Shown here piece by piece: positions 1 through 8,910 of a stretch of 64,000 nucleotides of DNA. Location: the NCBI RefSeq assembly GCF_017433805.1, contig NZ_JAFRGN010000036.1, positions 124,001 to 188,000 on the forward strand. Reading direction: 5' to 3'. The stretch comes from Butyrivibrio sp. GTDB taxonomy: Bacteria; Bacillota; Clostridia; Lachnospirales; Lachnospiraceae. The translations under genes and the position numbers were made by a program. Each line of letters begins with the position of its first letter. Positions within the stretch are counted from its first letter, which is position 1. Below the pieces are notes generated by a model that was given only the letters and a program-made list of their open reading frames with translations, was not told the DNA's origin and did no database searches.

Positions 1-561
1 CCAGGTAAAGAAATTACGACCCATTCTGATAAAGATGATCTGTGAAAGCGCCATAATAAGATCCAGCACCAGATACAGAATATACTCATCGAGCCTTAGT
101 TTTAATACTTTGGCGGTTATAACTGTAGCTATAGCCAGTGCCAGAAGCGTACTAGGAACCATCCACATTACACTCCAGCCATGATAACCGGTTCGATAAT
201 CAACATAAATATCAACCACAATGGCCACAACTACCTCAAAAGTAATGACCTTGATCAGGTTATTTCTAAGGTACAGTGTAGCAACAATTGTAACCCAGGC
301 AGCCAGAATTCCCAGCATGGTAACACCAATAAATGGATATCTATTCTCTGTCTGGTAATTGATAGTTCCAAACACTATCTCTGAGGCAATGAATAAAAAC
401 GTAGCCATCTTAAACAAAGTTATGCTACTGACCTTTTTCTTTCTAAGTGTTGGAAAAGGAGCTTCCGGCTCACCATCTATCTGTTTGAGCTGTCCCTGAC
501 AAAGTGGACAGCAGGCCTTACGCCCTCTTATATTGACTTTACATTTAGGACAATACTGCAT
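1..561 (-). CDS. DUF6320-type zinc-ribbon membrane protein (partial, 3' end outside window)
   Basis: The reading frame is open from the ATG at 561 to the window edge, giving 187 residues with no stop. The N-terminus holds two CxxC pairs (YCPKC near residues 3-7 and CCPLC near 17-21), a zinc ribbon. Several hydrophobic helices follow, so it is an integral membrane protein with a cytoplasmic zinc finger. This arrangement matches DUF6320 proteins of Lachnospiraceae. Its Shine-Dalgarno AAGGAG lies inside the stop region of the acyltransferase-like gene 3 bp upstream, so the two are translationally linked. Function is unknown; the neighbour suggests a role with the acyltransferase-like protein. 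Confidence 0.8.
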   Translation of the reverse strand, partial: MQYCPKCKVNIRGRKACCPLCQGQLKQIDGEPEAPFPTLRKKKVSSITLFKMATFLFIASEIVFGTINYQTENRYPFIGVTMLGILAAWVTIVATLYLRNNLIKVITFEVVVAIVVDIYVDYRTGYHGWSVMWMVPSTLLALAIATVITAKVLKLRLDEYILYLVLDLIMALSQIIFIRMGRNFFTW

Positions 562-564
562 TTC

Positions 565-1830
565 TTACTCCTTGTCGTAATCATTAGTTCCAAGCTCAAC
601 CTCAAGCCCCATCTCAGTAAGGCATCTAAAGAAGTTCAGCATACTCTTATGAGTCTTGTACGGAGAGCACTCACCAAAGGTAAGTCTGTCCTTGTAGGAA
701 CATACAGTGATCTGCTGGCTTGCAGCAGTCATAAAGGCACTAAAGCCCTGAATATAATCTGCTACCTCTTCAGGCATCTTGATCTGACCAAGGTTTGACA
801 TGGAACTTGTAATTCCCTTCTTGGCTGTTCTGTCAAAATAGCCAATTCCCAGATCCTTAAGAGGAAGTGGAATCATCTTGATTCCGATATTATGCTCAAG
901 CGCAGCATAGGAATTCATGGTCTTCTCAATGTTCTCCTGCGAAAGCTTTTCCTTGAAATCCTTGTCTACCTTGTTGATAATACTGCTCATCTGACCGTCG
1001 TACTCAGCAGGATCATAATCAATGTTGATGACGCCAAAGAAATTACGGCTGGTTCCAGACTTAAAGTACTGTCTAAGATTAACAGGAACACTAATAACAA
1101 TATGCTTCTTACTCTGAGCTCTGTTCATTCCCTGAATGATAGCCTTGATATAAACTGCAACACACATAACACCTACTGTTGTGTTGTACTCATGCGCTAT
1201 ATCAAGGAATTTCTTGGCTGATATAGTTCCCTCGATCAGATGTGGCAAAAGATTGTCGTCAATCTCGCCACCTATCTGGTAAGCCTTAACAGAACGCATC
1301 TCTTTGAGCTGTTTTAAGCCCTTTTGCTTACTATAGAAGTCCGTAAAGGCATCTACATTTTTTTCCTCAATAGAAAATTCATCAGTTGGCTTAATATCCG
1401 CATCTATTCCATGTTTGATAACGATGTATCTGGTAAGGAGATTTTTGAAGAACATAAAAGCTCCTGTACCATCAGCCAGAACATGGAACATCTCAAGATT
1501 TATTCTGTTGTTGTAGTAATTAACTCTGTACAAAAGGTTCTTACGACCAGGTATGTACAAAGGCATACAGGCTGGAGTATTCTCTTCCTCAACTATTTCA
1601 CGGAGGTTACTTTCCTCCAGGTAGTACCAGAACAATCCCCTCCTGAGGACACAGTTAAAGATAGGGAATTCTTCTATGATCTCGTCAAGCGCCTGCTGCA
1701 GAATATCCTCATCCACCTGCTCAGTCAGCTGACAAGTCAGTCTGAATACTCTGGTATTTGCACCTTTTGCAGTTGAAGGTACTATCTTGGCTGCATTATC
1801 CAGCTTGTACCAATTGTTGCTGTTTTCCAT
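565..1830 (-). CDS. Alcohol acetyltransferase / condensation-domain-like protein
   Basis: 421 residues. It carries the HxxxDG signature of the chloramphenicol acetyltransferase/condensation/BAHD fold (HVLADGTGAF, near residues 116-125), where the histidine is the general base for acyl transfer. No carrier-protein or adenylation domain is fused, so this is a stand-alone acyltransferase-like protein and not part of a peptide synthetase. It starts 4 bp after the beta-helix gene and is followed 3 bp later by the DUF6320 gene, so the three form one operon. Acyl donor and acceptor cannot be read from the sequence. No signal peptide is visible, so it is probably cytoplasmic. Confidence 0.75.
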   Translation of the reverse strand: MENSNNWYKLDNAAKIVPSTAKGANTRVFRLTCQLTEQVDEDILQQALDEIIEEFPIFNCVLRRGLFWYYLEESNLREIVEEENTPACMPLYIPGRKNLLYRVNYYNNRINLEMFHVLADGTGAFMFFKNLLTRYIVIKHGIDADIKPTDEFSIEEKNVDAFTDFYSKQKGLKQLKEMRSVKAYQIGGEIDDNLLPHLIEGTISAKKFLDIAHEYNTTVGVMCVAVYIKAIIQGMNRAQSKKHIVISVPVNLRQYFKSGTSRNFFGVINIDYDPAEYDGQMSSIINKVDKDFKEKLSQENIEKTMNSYAALEHNIGIKMIPLPLKDLGIGYFDRTAKKGITSSMSNLGQIKMPEEVADYIQGFSAFMTAASQQITVCSYKDRLTFGECSPYKTHKSMLNFFRCLTEMGLEVELGTNDYDKE

Positions 1831-1834
1831 TTAG

Positions 1835-4555
1835 TCAGTTTTCCTTTTTCACATTTTCAAGTCGTTCAGTAACAACATCCATTGACCCTCTGCTCATCCT
1901 GTAGATAACATCCTCTAGGGAAATGAATTTCTTGTTCCTGATAAATTTAAGATATTTAGGAGTAAATCTCATCTTGATGCCTTTAGGCTCTATTCCGCTA
2001 TTAACCTTACTCTGAATAGTGTCGCAGGTATCAGCTGAGTCATGTGTCATACTCTTGGACAAGATACATAAAAGTGTACCCGCTGTTCTCACAAGTCCCT
2101 CAATATTGGGATCTTCCGATACATCAAGCGACTGAAGAGCACCAACAGACCAGCGTTTCAAATTATGGTAAATACCATACTCAAGGTCAAGTTCAACGAG
2201 CTTCTCATTGGTGTTGTCATAGAGCCACACTTCGTTGCCCTTAACAAACATATCACTTACCTGGAAAAGACCTCCCTCAAACGGGAACTTGATTCCGCAG
2301 GCATCACAGCCGGTAAGAAGCACGTTAGAATTAATCTCACTAACCTTATTATCCTGTTCAAACTCATCCTCATCTATTGTAAAGTTGGGTTCTTCCAGCT
2401 CTTCAAGGTTAGGAGCTTCATCTGTAGGTTCTACATAAATAGTAGACTTCTGCTCCTTAACCTCCTCTAATACTTCCTCTTCATCCTCCTTCTTTTCAGA
2501 GATTCTAGCCTTCTCCTCATGTCTTATCATGTAGGAACCAAAGCCTGGAGTCTGAACAGTAAATCGGTCAGTCCTGCATTCCTCAAAAGGTCCTGCCACA
2601 GGACTTATTCCTCTTTTCCTTCCAAAATAATCTCTGTCAAAGATGATCTCTGTACCATCAGGATTCTCAAACCGTGCTTCTGGTTCAAAAGCCACACCCA
2701 GTACAGTAGAATTAACCGGAGTTGTTATATTTCTTGGAAGATATTCATAAAGGTTCGTATGAAGTGTATATCTTCCATCATCCTCATCGATATAGAAGCT
2801 GATCTTGTGGTCTTTATCCACGTGGCACTTCTCATTATCGCAAGGCCTTGCACCGTTAAAATATGCATTGCCAGACAGATAAACAGGCAGATGATCATAG
2901 TAATGATCCTTGGAGCCCTTGTCTTTTTCTGCTCCCTTATAAAAGCCTGAGAAATACTCTGCAGCTGTAGGATATGCATTATATGGGCTTGTGCCACATA
3001 TGAAGTTGTTCATATCCATAGTATCTGATTCTCTGGAAACACAGTATTCCAAAAGATCCTGACGAACCTTCCTTTGAAGGAAAATGTTATTGTAGAACCT
3101 TGCATCTCCATGAAGAATAGTCATGAAACCAGCAATCTTGGTAGAGTGCGGAACATGGTATGGAGTATATCTGTTGGTTGCAAATCTCTTGCCACCGTTG
3201 TCAGTTCCGTTTCCTACATAGGTAAAAGAACCAGCGATAAAGTTATGTACAAAGGCTATTCCCTGAGTACTGAGTCTGCAGGCAATATCTGACAACAGCA
3301 GATTGTGGTCGATTATTGTAGGTCCATGAGATACCTCTATAAAGATATCCTCACCAAGTGAAAGACCTGAATCAATAATTGTTCCTTCCGGTGGAACATT
3401 GTCATGAAGGAAGTTCTGAGACACTCTTGTGCCCTGCGCCTCCCAGTCGAGCCAGATACCTCTGGTACAATGGTCAATGTGGTTGCGCCTTATGATAGTG
3501 TCAATCGCAGCATGAAGCTTGATTCCGCCAATCTCAGCACCTGCAAGGTTATGCTTGTTATTGATATGGTGAATATGGTTATCTTCAATCACACAGAAAG
3601 CACCGCCAAGGTGTCCTACGATACCTGTCTGTCCGCAGTCATGAATATCACAGCGTCTTACGATATGTGATCCTACAGTCTCTTTGTCCCAGCCGTCATT
3701 AACTGCCATGCATACAGCATCTCTCTGAGTCTGCGTTCCATCTTTTACCCAGTTCGTAGTCCACTTATTGTTATTACCCTTCTGATAGTACTTGCCAAGG
3801 GAAATGCCGCTACACTTGGACTCTGAAATATCACAGTCCTCTATTATCCAGCCCTTGGACCAGTGTGGGCCTATCATGCCCTCCTGAGCTGCAGTTGGTG
3901 GAGCCCATTGAGTGGCAGCGCACCTGATGCTAAAGCCAGAAACAGTAATGTAGTTAAGTCCCTCTTTTCCCGGATAAAAACAAGCCTTCCTGACTGAAAG
4001 CTCAACATTTTCTATATTAGGGTTCTTGCCCTGGAAATTGGCATAGATAACAGTCTCATCGTTCTCCTGCGCTGTGAACCAGACATACTCTGTAAAGCCA
4101 GGATCCCATGATCTCTTATCCCTTGTTGGATGCATACATGTGTTAAGGTCAAAGACCTCATACATGGATTTGCCATTTAAATATATATCACCTGTGTGTG
4201 GAACATTTTCAGAAACCGAGAACCAATCCCCGTGAACAGTGTCTACGTAAGGATTATAGCTTCCAAAGAAGCTGTTAGCAATTCTGATGCGCCATACATT
4301 TTCAAACTGCTCCCATCCTCGCAGTTCCTCCGCACCAGTTATTACCGCTTCTGCTCTTGAGGTCGAAATATACGTGATTCGTTTATCCTTGGTACCGGAA
4401 TTAACCGGTTTAACCCACTCTCTGTATATTCCAGGGCCAACAAATACTGTATCGCCTGCATTGGCAAGCTGAGCAGCTTCCTGTATGGTCTTGAATGGAT
4501 GATTGACTGTACCATCACCGCTTCGAAGCACATTACCAGCTACATATATCTGCAT
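1835..4555 (-). CDS. Right-handed parallel beta-helix (pectate-lyase-like) protein, apparently cytosolic
   Basis: I place the start at the ATG at 4555, 5 nt after a strong GGAGGGGG, and not at the in-frame ATG at 4591, which has no ribosome site; this gives 906 residues. The N-terminus enters directly into a beta-helix cap motif (PFKTIQEAAQLANAGDTV), and repeated NxI/HxI turns (for example IVRRCDIHDCG, VIEDNHIHHI, IIRRNHIDHC) run to about residue 540. There is no signal peptide, unlike secreted polysaccharide lyases and epimerases of this fold. A very acidic Glu-rich linker follows (about 690-750), then a roughly 150-residue C-terminal domain with a CDAC motif. It is the first gene of the three-gene operon. 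Carbohydrate binding or cleavage is possible, but I see no certain catalytic set. Confidence 0.75.
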   Translation of the reverse strand: MQIYVAGNVLRSGDGTVNHPFKTIQEAAQLANAGDTVFVGPGIYREWVKPVNSGTKDKRITYISTSRAEAVITGAEELRGWEQFENVWRIRIANSFFGSYNPYVDTVHGDWFSVSENVPHTGDIYLNGKSMYEVFDLNTCMHPTRDKRSWDPGFTEYVWFTAQENDETVIYANFQGKNPNIENVELSVRKACFYPGKEGLNYITVSGFSIRCAATQWAPPTAAQEGMIGPHWSKGWIIEDCDISESKCSGISLGKYYQKGNNNKWTTNWVKDGTQTQRDAVCMAVNDGWDKETVGSHIVRRCDIHDCGQTGIVGHLGGAFCVIEDNHIHHINNKHNLAGAEIGGIKLHAAIDTIIRRNHIDHCTRGIWLDWEAQGTRVSQNFLHDNVPPEGTIIDSGLSLGEDIFIEVSHGPTIIDHNLLLSDIACRLSTQGIAFVHNFIAGSFTYVGNGTDNGGKRFATNRYTPYHVPHSTKIAGFMTILHGDARFYNNIFLQRKVRQDLLEYCVSRESDTMDMNNFICGTSPYNAYPTAAEYFSGFYKGAEKDKGSKDHYYDHLPVYLSGNAYFNGARPCDNEKCHVDKDHKISFYIDEDDGRYTLHTNLYEYLPRNITTPVNSTVLGVAFEPEARFENPDGTEIIFDRDYFGRKRGISPVAGPFEECRTDRFTVQTPGFGSYMIRHEEKARISEKKEDEEEVLEEVKEQKSTIYVEPTDEAPNLEELEEPNFTIDEDEFEQDNKVSEINSNVLLTGCDACGIKFPFEGGLFQVSDMFVKGNEVWLYDNTNEKLVELDLEYGIYHNLKRWSVGALQSLDVSEDPNIEGLVRTAGTLLCILSKSMTHDSADTCDTIQSKVNSGIEPKGIKMRFTPKYLKFIRNKKFISLEDVIYRMSRGSMDVVTERLENVKKEN

Positions 4556-4685
4556 ATATACCCCCTCCTGTAATGTTACTGAAGAAAACATTATCCACTC
4601 TTAATTATACCATGTTTTTTGCATATTCCTTTTATAATAAATAACGTATAATTATGTATATAGTAATAAAAGGAGCGTATTCGTT

Positions 4686-4778
4686 ATGGGAAGAATGAAA
4701 TATATATATGCAATAGCGATTCTGGCGGGCTTCATCCTCGCAGGTTTACTCGTAAGTGCCATTGGCAGATTGTTTTAA
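4686..4778 (+). CDS. 30-residue single-helix membrane peptide (candidate small protein)
   Basis: ATG at 4686 is preceded 11 nt upstream by AAAGGAG (4668-4674), and the frame closes with TAA at 4776-4778. The peptide starts MGRMKYIY, is almost entirely hydrophobic (AIAILAGFILAGLLVSAI) and ends GRLF: one transmembrane helix with basic ends. A strong terminator follows 12 bp later. The only + strand gene between two minus-strand operons, it has its own ribosome site and terminator, which argues that it is real. Function unknown; it could be a regulatory membrane peptide or a type I toxin-like peptide. Confidence 0.5.
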   Translation: MGRMKYIYAIAILAGFILAGLLVSAIGRLF

Positions 4779-4790
4779 GGCATATAATAA

Positions 4791-4830
4791 GGCCGAAACC
4801 TTTGTAACATAAAGGCTTCGGCCATTTTTA
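4791..4830. terminator. Bidirectional hairpin terminator
   Basis: GGCCGAA-A-CCTTT pairs with AAAGG-C-TTCGGCC around the 7-nt loop GTAACAT, followed by ATTTTTA on the + strand. It ends the small + strand ORF. On the opposite strand it lies at the 5' side of the beta-helix operon and just beyond the stop of the GGDEF gene, so it probably also ends that gene. Confidence 0.8.
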
Positions 4831-4837
4831 TCACATA

Positions 4838-5989
4838 TTATCCGGCATTTAGCTTTTTCTGCTTGTACAGATCTGAATCTGCTCTTGCTATAAATGACTG
4901 GATAGGTATTGGTTCTGAATAATCATACTGTGCTATTCCAACACTTACGGCGAGTGTATACGGAAGATTATGCTCAGTTCCGATTTTTCTGACATTAGTT
5001 CTGATCTGTTCCGCAAGCCAGGTTGCTTCTGCCCTGTAGCCCATCTCAGCAACTACTACAAACTCATCTCCGCCATATCTTGAAACAAAGAATCTGTTCC
5101 TTGGTCCCTGACAAGCATTCTTGATAGCATCTGCAATAAGAACAAGTGCATTATCACCTTCTACGTGACCGTAGGTGTCGTTGATGCTCTTAAACTTATC
5201 TACATCAATGATCAAAAGAAATAGTGAAAGGCCAGGATCTGGATTCTTCATCTTCTGTGTCAGGTACTTGTACATCTGATTCCTGTTATTGACCTGTGTA
5301 AGAGGATCAAGCGAAATCAGGTTGTCCTGAATTGAAGTATAAACATAAAAGGCCGCAGCCACCGCACCATAGCAAAGGAATGGCGCTCTCCAGTAAATAG
5401 CCTGTGCGATACCCAGCACAATAGGTGCTATAGGGAAAAATCCGATCATGAAATAAATATTACGCTCTGCATATTTATCTTTGTTAAGTGCTCTTCCAAA
5501 TGCCTTGATAGAAGCAGCTATCATATAGCCAAAAGGAACTAAGATAAGGATGAAATAAAGCTTACCACCTACAATCTTGCCCGTATCATCAACGTAATAT
5601 GCAAGTCCCGTTCTATATGCAGTAACGCAAAGAATTGTTGAAAGCCACACAGGAATACTCATAACCAGCTTGGTAGGATTATTTTCTACCGCTTTGTTCT
5701 TTTGTATTGCCTCTGAGAGCAGATACCACTGGTATGCAGCAATATTCAAAAGCACGTATGTAAAAATGTTGGACAGATACAATAAAGGCTTGGTTGAAAC
5801 AATAACGCCACCATCAACGATGGCCCAAAAGATTTCTGCTGCAAAGTACAACATGAGCACGAAAACAAGGTTTCCTAAATATACCTGTGACAACTGCTTA
5901 TTTACATTGTTATGTATTTTAAAAAGGATAATGCCCATTAAAAATATGCACGCTATCTGGGCCATCACATAATAAGAGACGTATTCCAA
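4838..5989 (-). CDS. Membrane diguanylate cyclase (GGDEF)
   Basis: The likely start is TTG at 5989, 6 nt after GGAGGT; an upstream in-frame ATG at 6052 lacks a ribosome site. This gives 383 residues. About seven hydrophobic segments fill the first 220 residues as a membrane sensor module. A C-terminal GGDEF domain has the intact active-site motif RYGGDEF (GGDEF at about 306-310) and the NDTYGH nucleotide-binding motif. It should make cyclic-di-GMP from two GTP. The RxxD inhibitory site expected five residues before GGDEF is absent (PRNRFFVS is found), so product inhibition is probably weak. It lies next to two EAL genes, suggesting opposed control of the same messenger pool. Confidence 0.88.
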   Translation of the reverse strand: MEYVSYYVMAQIACIFLMGIILFKIHNNVNKQLSQVYLGNLVFVLMLYFAAEIFWAIVDGGVIVSTKPLLYLSNIFTYVLLNIAAYQWYLLSEAIQKNKAVENNPTKLVMSIPVWLSTILCVTAYRTGLAYYVDDTGKIVGGKLYFILILVPFGYMIAASIKAFGRALNKDKYAERNIYFMIGFFPIAPIVLGIAQAIYWRAPFLCYGAVAAAFYVYTSIQDNLISLDPLTQVNNRNQMYKYLTQKMKNPDPGLSLFLLIIDVDKFKSINDTYGHVEGDNALVLIADAIKNACQGPRNRFFVSRYGGDEFVVVAEMGYRAEATWLAEQIRTNVRKIGTEHNLPYTLAVSVGIAQYDYSEPIPIQSFIARADSDLYKQKKLNAG

Positions 5990-6088
5990 AGTCTGACCTC
6001 CAAATTGCCGATGTAAGAACAATTTTATCACGAAAGAATTTTGTTGTAACAATGTTTATACATTATTTATACATTCTTTATAAATTAA

Positions 6089-6116
6089 AAACGAAGAGCC
6101 CCAAAGCCCTTCGTTT
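6089..6116 (-). terminator. Terminator of the EAL / small-protein operon
   Basis: An 8-bp stem (AAACGAAG with CTTCGTTT) encloses a 12-nt loop. On the minus strand it is followed by a T-rich tail. It overlaps the stop codon region of the 90-residue gene and ends that transcript before the GGDEF gene. Confidence 0.7.
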
Positions 6117-6387
6117 ACGCTCCATTTGCAATTGCTGATAACGCTTCAAACTCTGATTCATATACTCCACCCATTGCTTCCAAATCTTCCCATGTATACC
6201 AAGCTCCGCTTAGCTGCACTCCCCTGATGGAAATGTCCGTAGCTATAACCATAAATGGCTTGTGGTTAACCACAATATAGCAGGACCTGTTAAGCCCAAA
6301 GGGAGTCACAAAAACATGGCCCGTATCTATCAGATGATTAAGCTGATCTAATGTGTAGTTTTTAGTTAAAGGTTGTGTCTTAATCAT
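6115..6387 (-). CDS. Small conserved-type hypothetical protein
   Basis: 90 residues, starting with the ATG of an ATGA overlap with the EAL gene, so it is translated by coupling to the phosphodiesterase. It has no membrane helix and no cysteine pair. It begins with a basic, polar stretch and contains two short hydrophobic strands (SCYIVVNHKPFMVIATDI), suggesting a small alpha/beta fold. I do not recognise the family. Tight coupling to an EAL protein makes an accessory or regulatory role in c-di-GMP turnover a reasonable guess only. Confidence 0.7.
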   Translation of the reverse strand: MIKTQPLTKNYTLDQLNHLIDTGHVFVTPFGLNRSCYIVVNHKPFMVIATDISIRGVQLSGAWYTWEDLEAMGGVYESEFEALSAIANGA

Positions 6388-8024
6388 ACTAACTGTTTAT
6401 ACTCCTCAATAGAAACAGGTTTGGAATAAAAATATCCCTGATATGACGTCACACCAAACTTCTTTAATGCATCTCTCGTAGTTGCTGTTTCAATACCTTC
6501 TGCAGTAATATGCAGGCCAATTTTCTTGGCACAGGTTATCATTGCCTCAGCTACAGCCTGTTTACAGAAATCTTCCTCTATACCATTCACAAAAGATTTG
6601 TCAATCTTGATAGCAGCTACCGGAAGAAGAAGCAATAATTCCAGAGCAGAAAAGCCTGTTCCAAAATCATCAATTATAGTATCTATTCCCTGAGATTTGA
6701 GATAAATGATCTCATTTCTAAGGAAGTGCTTATCCAAAATAGTGCATCTTTCTGTGAGTTCGAGCTTTAATCTGTCTGTTGGGAAATCTATTTCCCTTAT
6801 GATTGCCATAATATCTTTTCTAAAGTTAGATCTCTCCAGCTGCGTATATGAAATATTTATACTGAGATTCAGCTCTGGTCTGACTGATAATACATTTTCT
6901 TTCCACAGCTTCATGGCGTTTCTGGCAATCCATAAACCAAGATCATAGAAAAGAGGATCATCCTCAAGCCAGGCAATAAAGTCTGCAGGAGATACACTGC
7001 CAAACGGATCTTTTTTCCATCTTACAAGCGCTTCTGCTCCCTTAAAGCCTTCACCATCTGCATCTATAACCGGTTGGAAAACCAGCGAAAAGCCGCTACA
7101 GTCCTCAATAATGCTATGCCTTAGCGCATTCAGAATAACAAGCCTCTCATGGCTCTTATCCATGGTGCTGTTGCTAAAAGCATAGAGTTCTCCATGCCTT
7201 TCATACATTGATTCTTCCAGACCTCTAAGTCCATTGGAAAAAACAGTATGCTCATCTACCGCAAAGTTGATAACTTCCGTACAGGAGGCTCCCAGCATTA
7301 TTGCCACATGTATTCCATCTACCTCAATTGAGTACTTGCCATACTCAACAAGCTCTCCATATATCTTTTCCAGCTCTTTAAGCTTAAGAGACGTAGAAAC
7401 TACAGCAAACTTGGTTCCACCAGCAGAAAAAACTTCCGCCTCATCAACATATTCAAGGAGCTTTTCTGCAAAGGTCTTTAGCACCTTGTTTCCAAACTCA
7501 TAGCCATAGACATTATTAATATCTATAAAGTTATATATTCCAAGAAAAAGAATATTGTATCTTTCTTTGTCATCCTTATAGTCAGCAAGGGTATCAATGA
7601 GCTTTTCCTTGGTAAAAAGATTAGTTACGCTGTCGTATTCACTGGCTATTCCGTGATTGATCATGGTTCCAACAAAAAACATTTGCTCATCGTTTTCATC
7701 TCGTATAACCTTGCCCTTACAGGAAACAGTTACATACTCACCTTTTTTGTTCTTGGCTCTGTATACAAGGTCGTGGGAATCTGTCCGTCCCTCGAAAATA
7801 TCATGCATGGATTGGTCATATCTGGCCTTATCTATGGGATGTACATGTTCTCCCCACACCTGACCTGCATTTAAGACATGTTCATCTGGCAATCCAAACT
7901 CATCCACGCAGTCCTTAGACCACTTGGATAATCCAGTTTTCAAATCAGTTATAAAAAGATATCTTCCCTTGCCCGAGTCTGCAAGAGCTTCGAAAACCTT
8001 GGATAAAAGAGCTATACCGTCCAT
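6384..8024 (-). CDS. PAS-GGDEF(degenerate)-EAL cyclic-di-GMP phosphodiesterase
   Basis: Start chosen at ATG 8024 because GGGGA lies 4 nt upstream; an ATG at 8039 has none. 546 residues. A PAS-like sensor (about 20-120) is followed by a GGDEF domain whose motif is GGTKF (about 202-206) and so cannot be a cyclase. The C-terminal EAL domain has all the expected residues: AEALVRW (EAL about 331-333), Asn in LSINIS, Glu in LELTER, the IDDFGTG pair (about 451-457), Lys in AIKIDK and AEGIET (about 507-512). It should linearise c-di-GMP. No membrane segment is seen, so it is cytosolic. A terminator sits directly upstream of its ribosome site. Confidence 0.88.
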   Translation of the reverse strand: MDGIALLSKVFEALADSGKGRYLFITDLKTGLSKWSKDCVDEFGLPDEHVLNAGQVWGEHVHPIDKARYDQSMHDIFEGRTDSHDLVYRAKNKKGEYVTVSCKGKVIRDENDEQMFFVGTMINHGIASEYDSVTNLFTKEKLIDTLADYKDDKERYNILFLGIYNFIDINNVYGYEFGNKVLKTFAEKLLEYVDEAEVFSAGGTKFAVVSTSLKLKELEKIYGELVEYGKYSIEVDGIHVAIMLGASCTEVINFAVDEHTVFSNGLRGLEESMYERHGELYAFSNSTMDKSHERLVILNALRHSIIEDCSGFSLVFQPVIDADGEGFKGAEALVRWKKDPFGSVSPADFIAWLEDDPLFYDLGLWIARNAMKLWKENVLSVRPELNLSINISYTQLERSNFRKDIMAIIREIDFPTDRLKLELTERCTILDKHFLRNEIIYLKSQGIDTIIDDFGTGFSALELLLLLPVAAIKIDKSFVNGIEEDFCKQAVAEAMITCAKKIGLHITAEGIETATTRDALKKFGVTSYQGYFYSKPVSIEEYKQLV

Positions 8025-8036
8025 ATTTTCCCCACA

Positions 8037-8080
8037 CAAAAAAATGCCAAATAGTATAAGTAAATTATACTATCCGGCAT
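8037..8080 (-). terminator. Hairpin plus T-run just upstream of the EAL gene (terminator or attenuator)
   Basis: ATGCC-AA-ATAGTATAA and TTATACTAT-CC-GGCAT form a near-perfect stem around GTAAA. Read on the minus strand it is followed at once by seven T residues (8043-8037). It ends the yggS transcript, but lies only a few nt before the ribosome site of the EAL gene, so that gene needs read-through or a promoter overlapping the hairpin. Confidence 0.75.
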
Positions 8081-8124
8081 AATTAGTGTAAATTCGTTTA
8101 CGTTTATTTAATATTTCACATTTT

Positions 8125-8817
8125 TTATTTAGAATAATTTCGCTCTCCGAAGATTCCGGTGCCCACTCTGACAAAGGTTGCACCCTCTTCAATAGCAACC
8201 TCGTAGTCCCCAGTCATGCCCATTGAAAGTGTATCCATCTTAACGCCTGGGATATTAAGCGCATTTATCTTATCCTTGAGCTCTCTAAGCCCCCTGAAAT
8301 AAACTCTGTTACTCTCAGGATCATCAGTAAAAGGCGCTATTGTCATCAGGCCTCTTATATTAAGATGCTTGTTAGCACTTATTTCTTTTACAAAATCTAT
8401 TGCAGCGTCAGGAGAAATTCCAAACTTGGTATCTTCATGAGCCATGTTCACTTCGACTAAAACGTCCATCACCAGCTCATGCTTGGCTGCCTGTTTCTCA
8501 ATCTCATCTGCAAGCTTGACGTTATCTACTGAATGTATCATGCAGGCAACACCTGGAAGATATTTAACCTTGTTAGCCTGAAGGTGACCTATCATGTGCC
8601 ATGAAAGTGGCTCTGTAATCTCAGCTGTCTTATCCCTTATCTCCTGGACCTTATTCTCACCAAACACAGTAATTCCGCAGGCCATAGCCTCTCTGATATC
8701 ACTTACAGGCTTGGTTTTACTGACAGCTATAAGTGTTACTTCACTTCTATCTCTTCCTGCTCTCTTGCAGGCGTTTTGTATATTAGCTTCTACTACTTCA
8801 AGATTCTCTTTTATCAT
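8125..8817 (-). CDS. yggS: YggS/PLPBP family pyridoxal-phosphate homeostasis protein
   Basis: 230 residues from ATG 8817; a GTG two codons upstream (8823) is also possible, as AAGGAG lies 10 and 4 nt before them respectively. It shows the PLP-lysine motif LIAVSKTKP, GENKVQEI, WHMIGHLQANK and the C-terminal SMGMTGDYEVAIEEGAT(F)VRVGTGIFG phosphate-binding stretch of the alanine-racemase-fold family. Length is normal. The family carries PLP and buffers vitamin B6 and amino-acid pools; it is not known as an enzyme. It is monocistronic here, ending at the hairpin before the EAL gene, and diverges from the PilZ gene. Confidence 0.93.
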   Translation of the reverse strand: MIKENLEVVEANIQNACKRAGRDRSEVTLIAVSKTKPVSDIREAMACGITVFGENKVQEIRDKTAEITEPLSWHMIGHLQANKVKYLPGVACMIHSVDNVKLADEIEKQAAKHELVMDVLVEVNMAHEDTKFGISPDAAIDFVKEISANKHLNIRGLMTIAPFTDDPESNRVYFRGLRELKDKINALNIPGVKMDTLSMGMTGDYEVAIEEGATFVRVGTGIFGERNYSK

Positions 8818-8910
8818 ACACACTTTTCTCCTTAAGCTTCCTTGCTAAAATAACACGCCCATTATATCATATTTATAGATAAACATGTTGACGTTTAACG
8901 AGGGGGAACG

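Noticed and set aside
2725-2997. Large shadow frames inside the beta-helix, dehydratase and kinase genes
   Set aside because: They lie antisense or out of frame to genes with clear family motifs and have no ribosome sites of their own.
8024-8124. c-di-GMP riboswitch upstream of the EAL gene
   Set aside because: The leader is about 100 nt and holds only the terminator hairpin; no GEMM-type conserved loops are visible.
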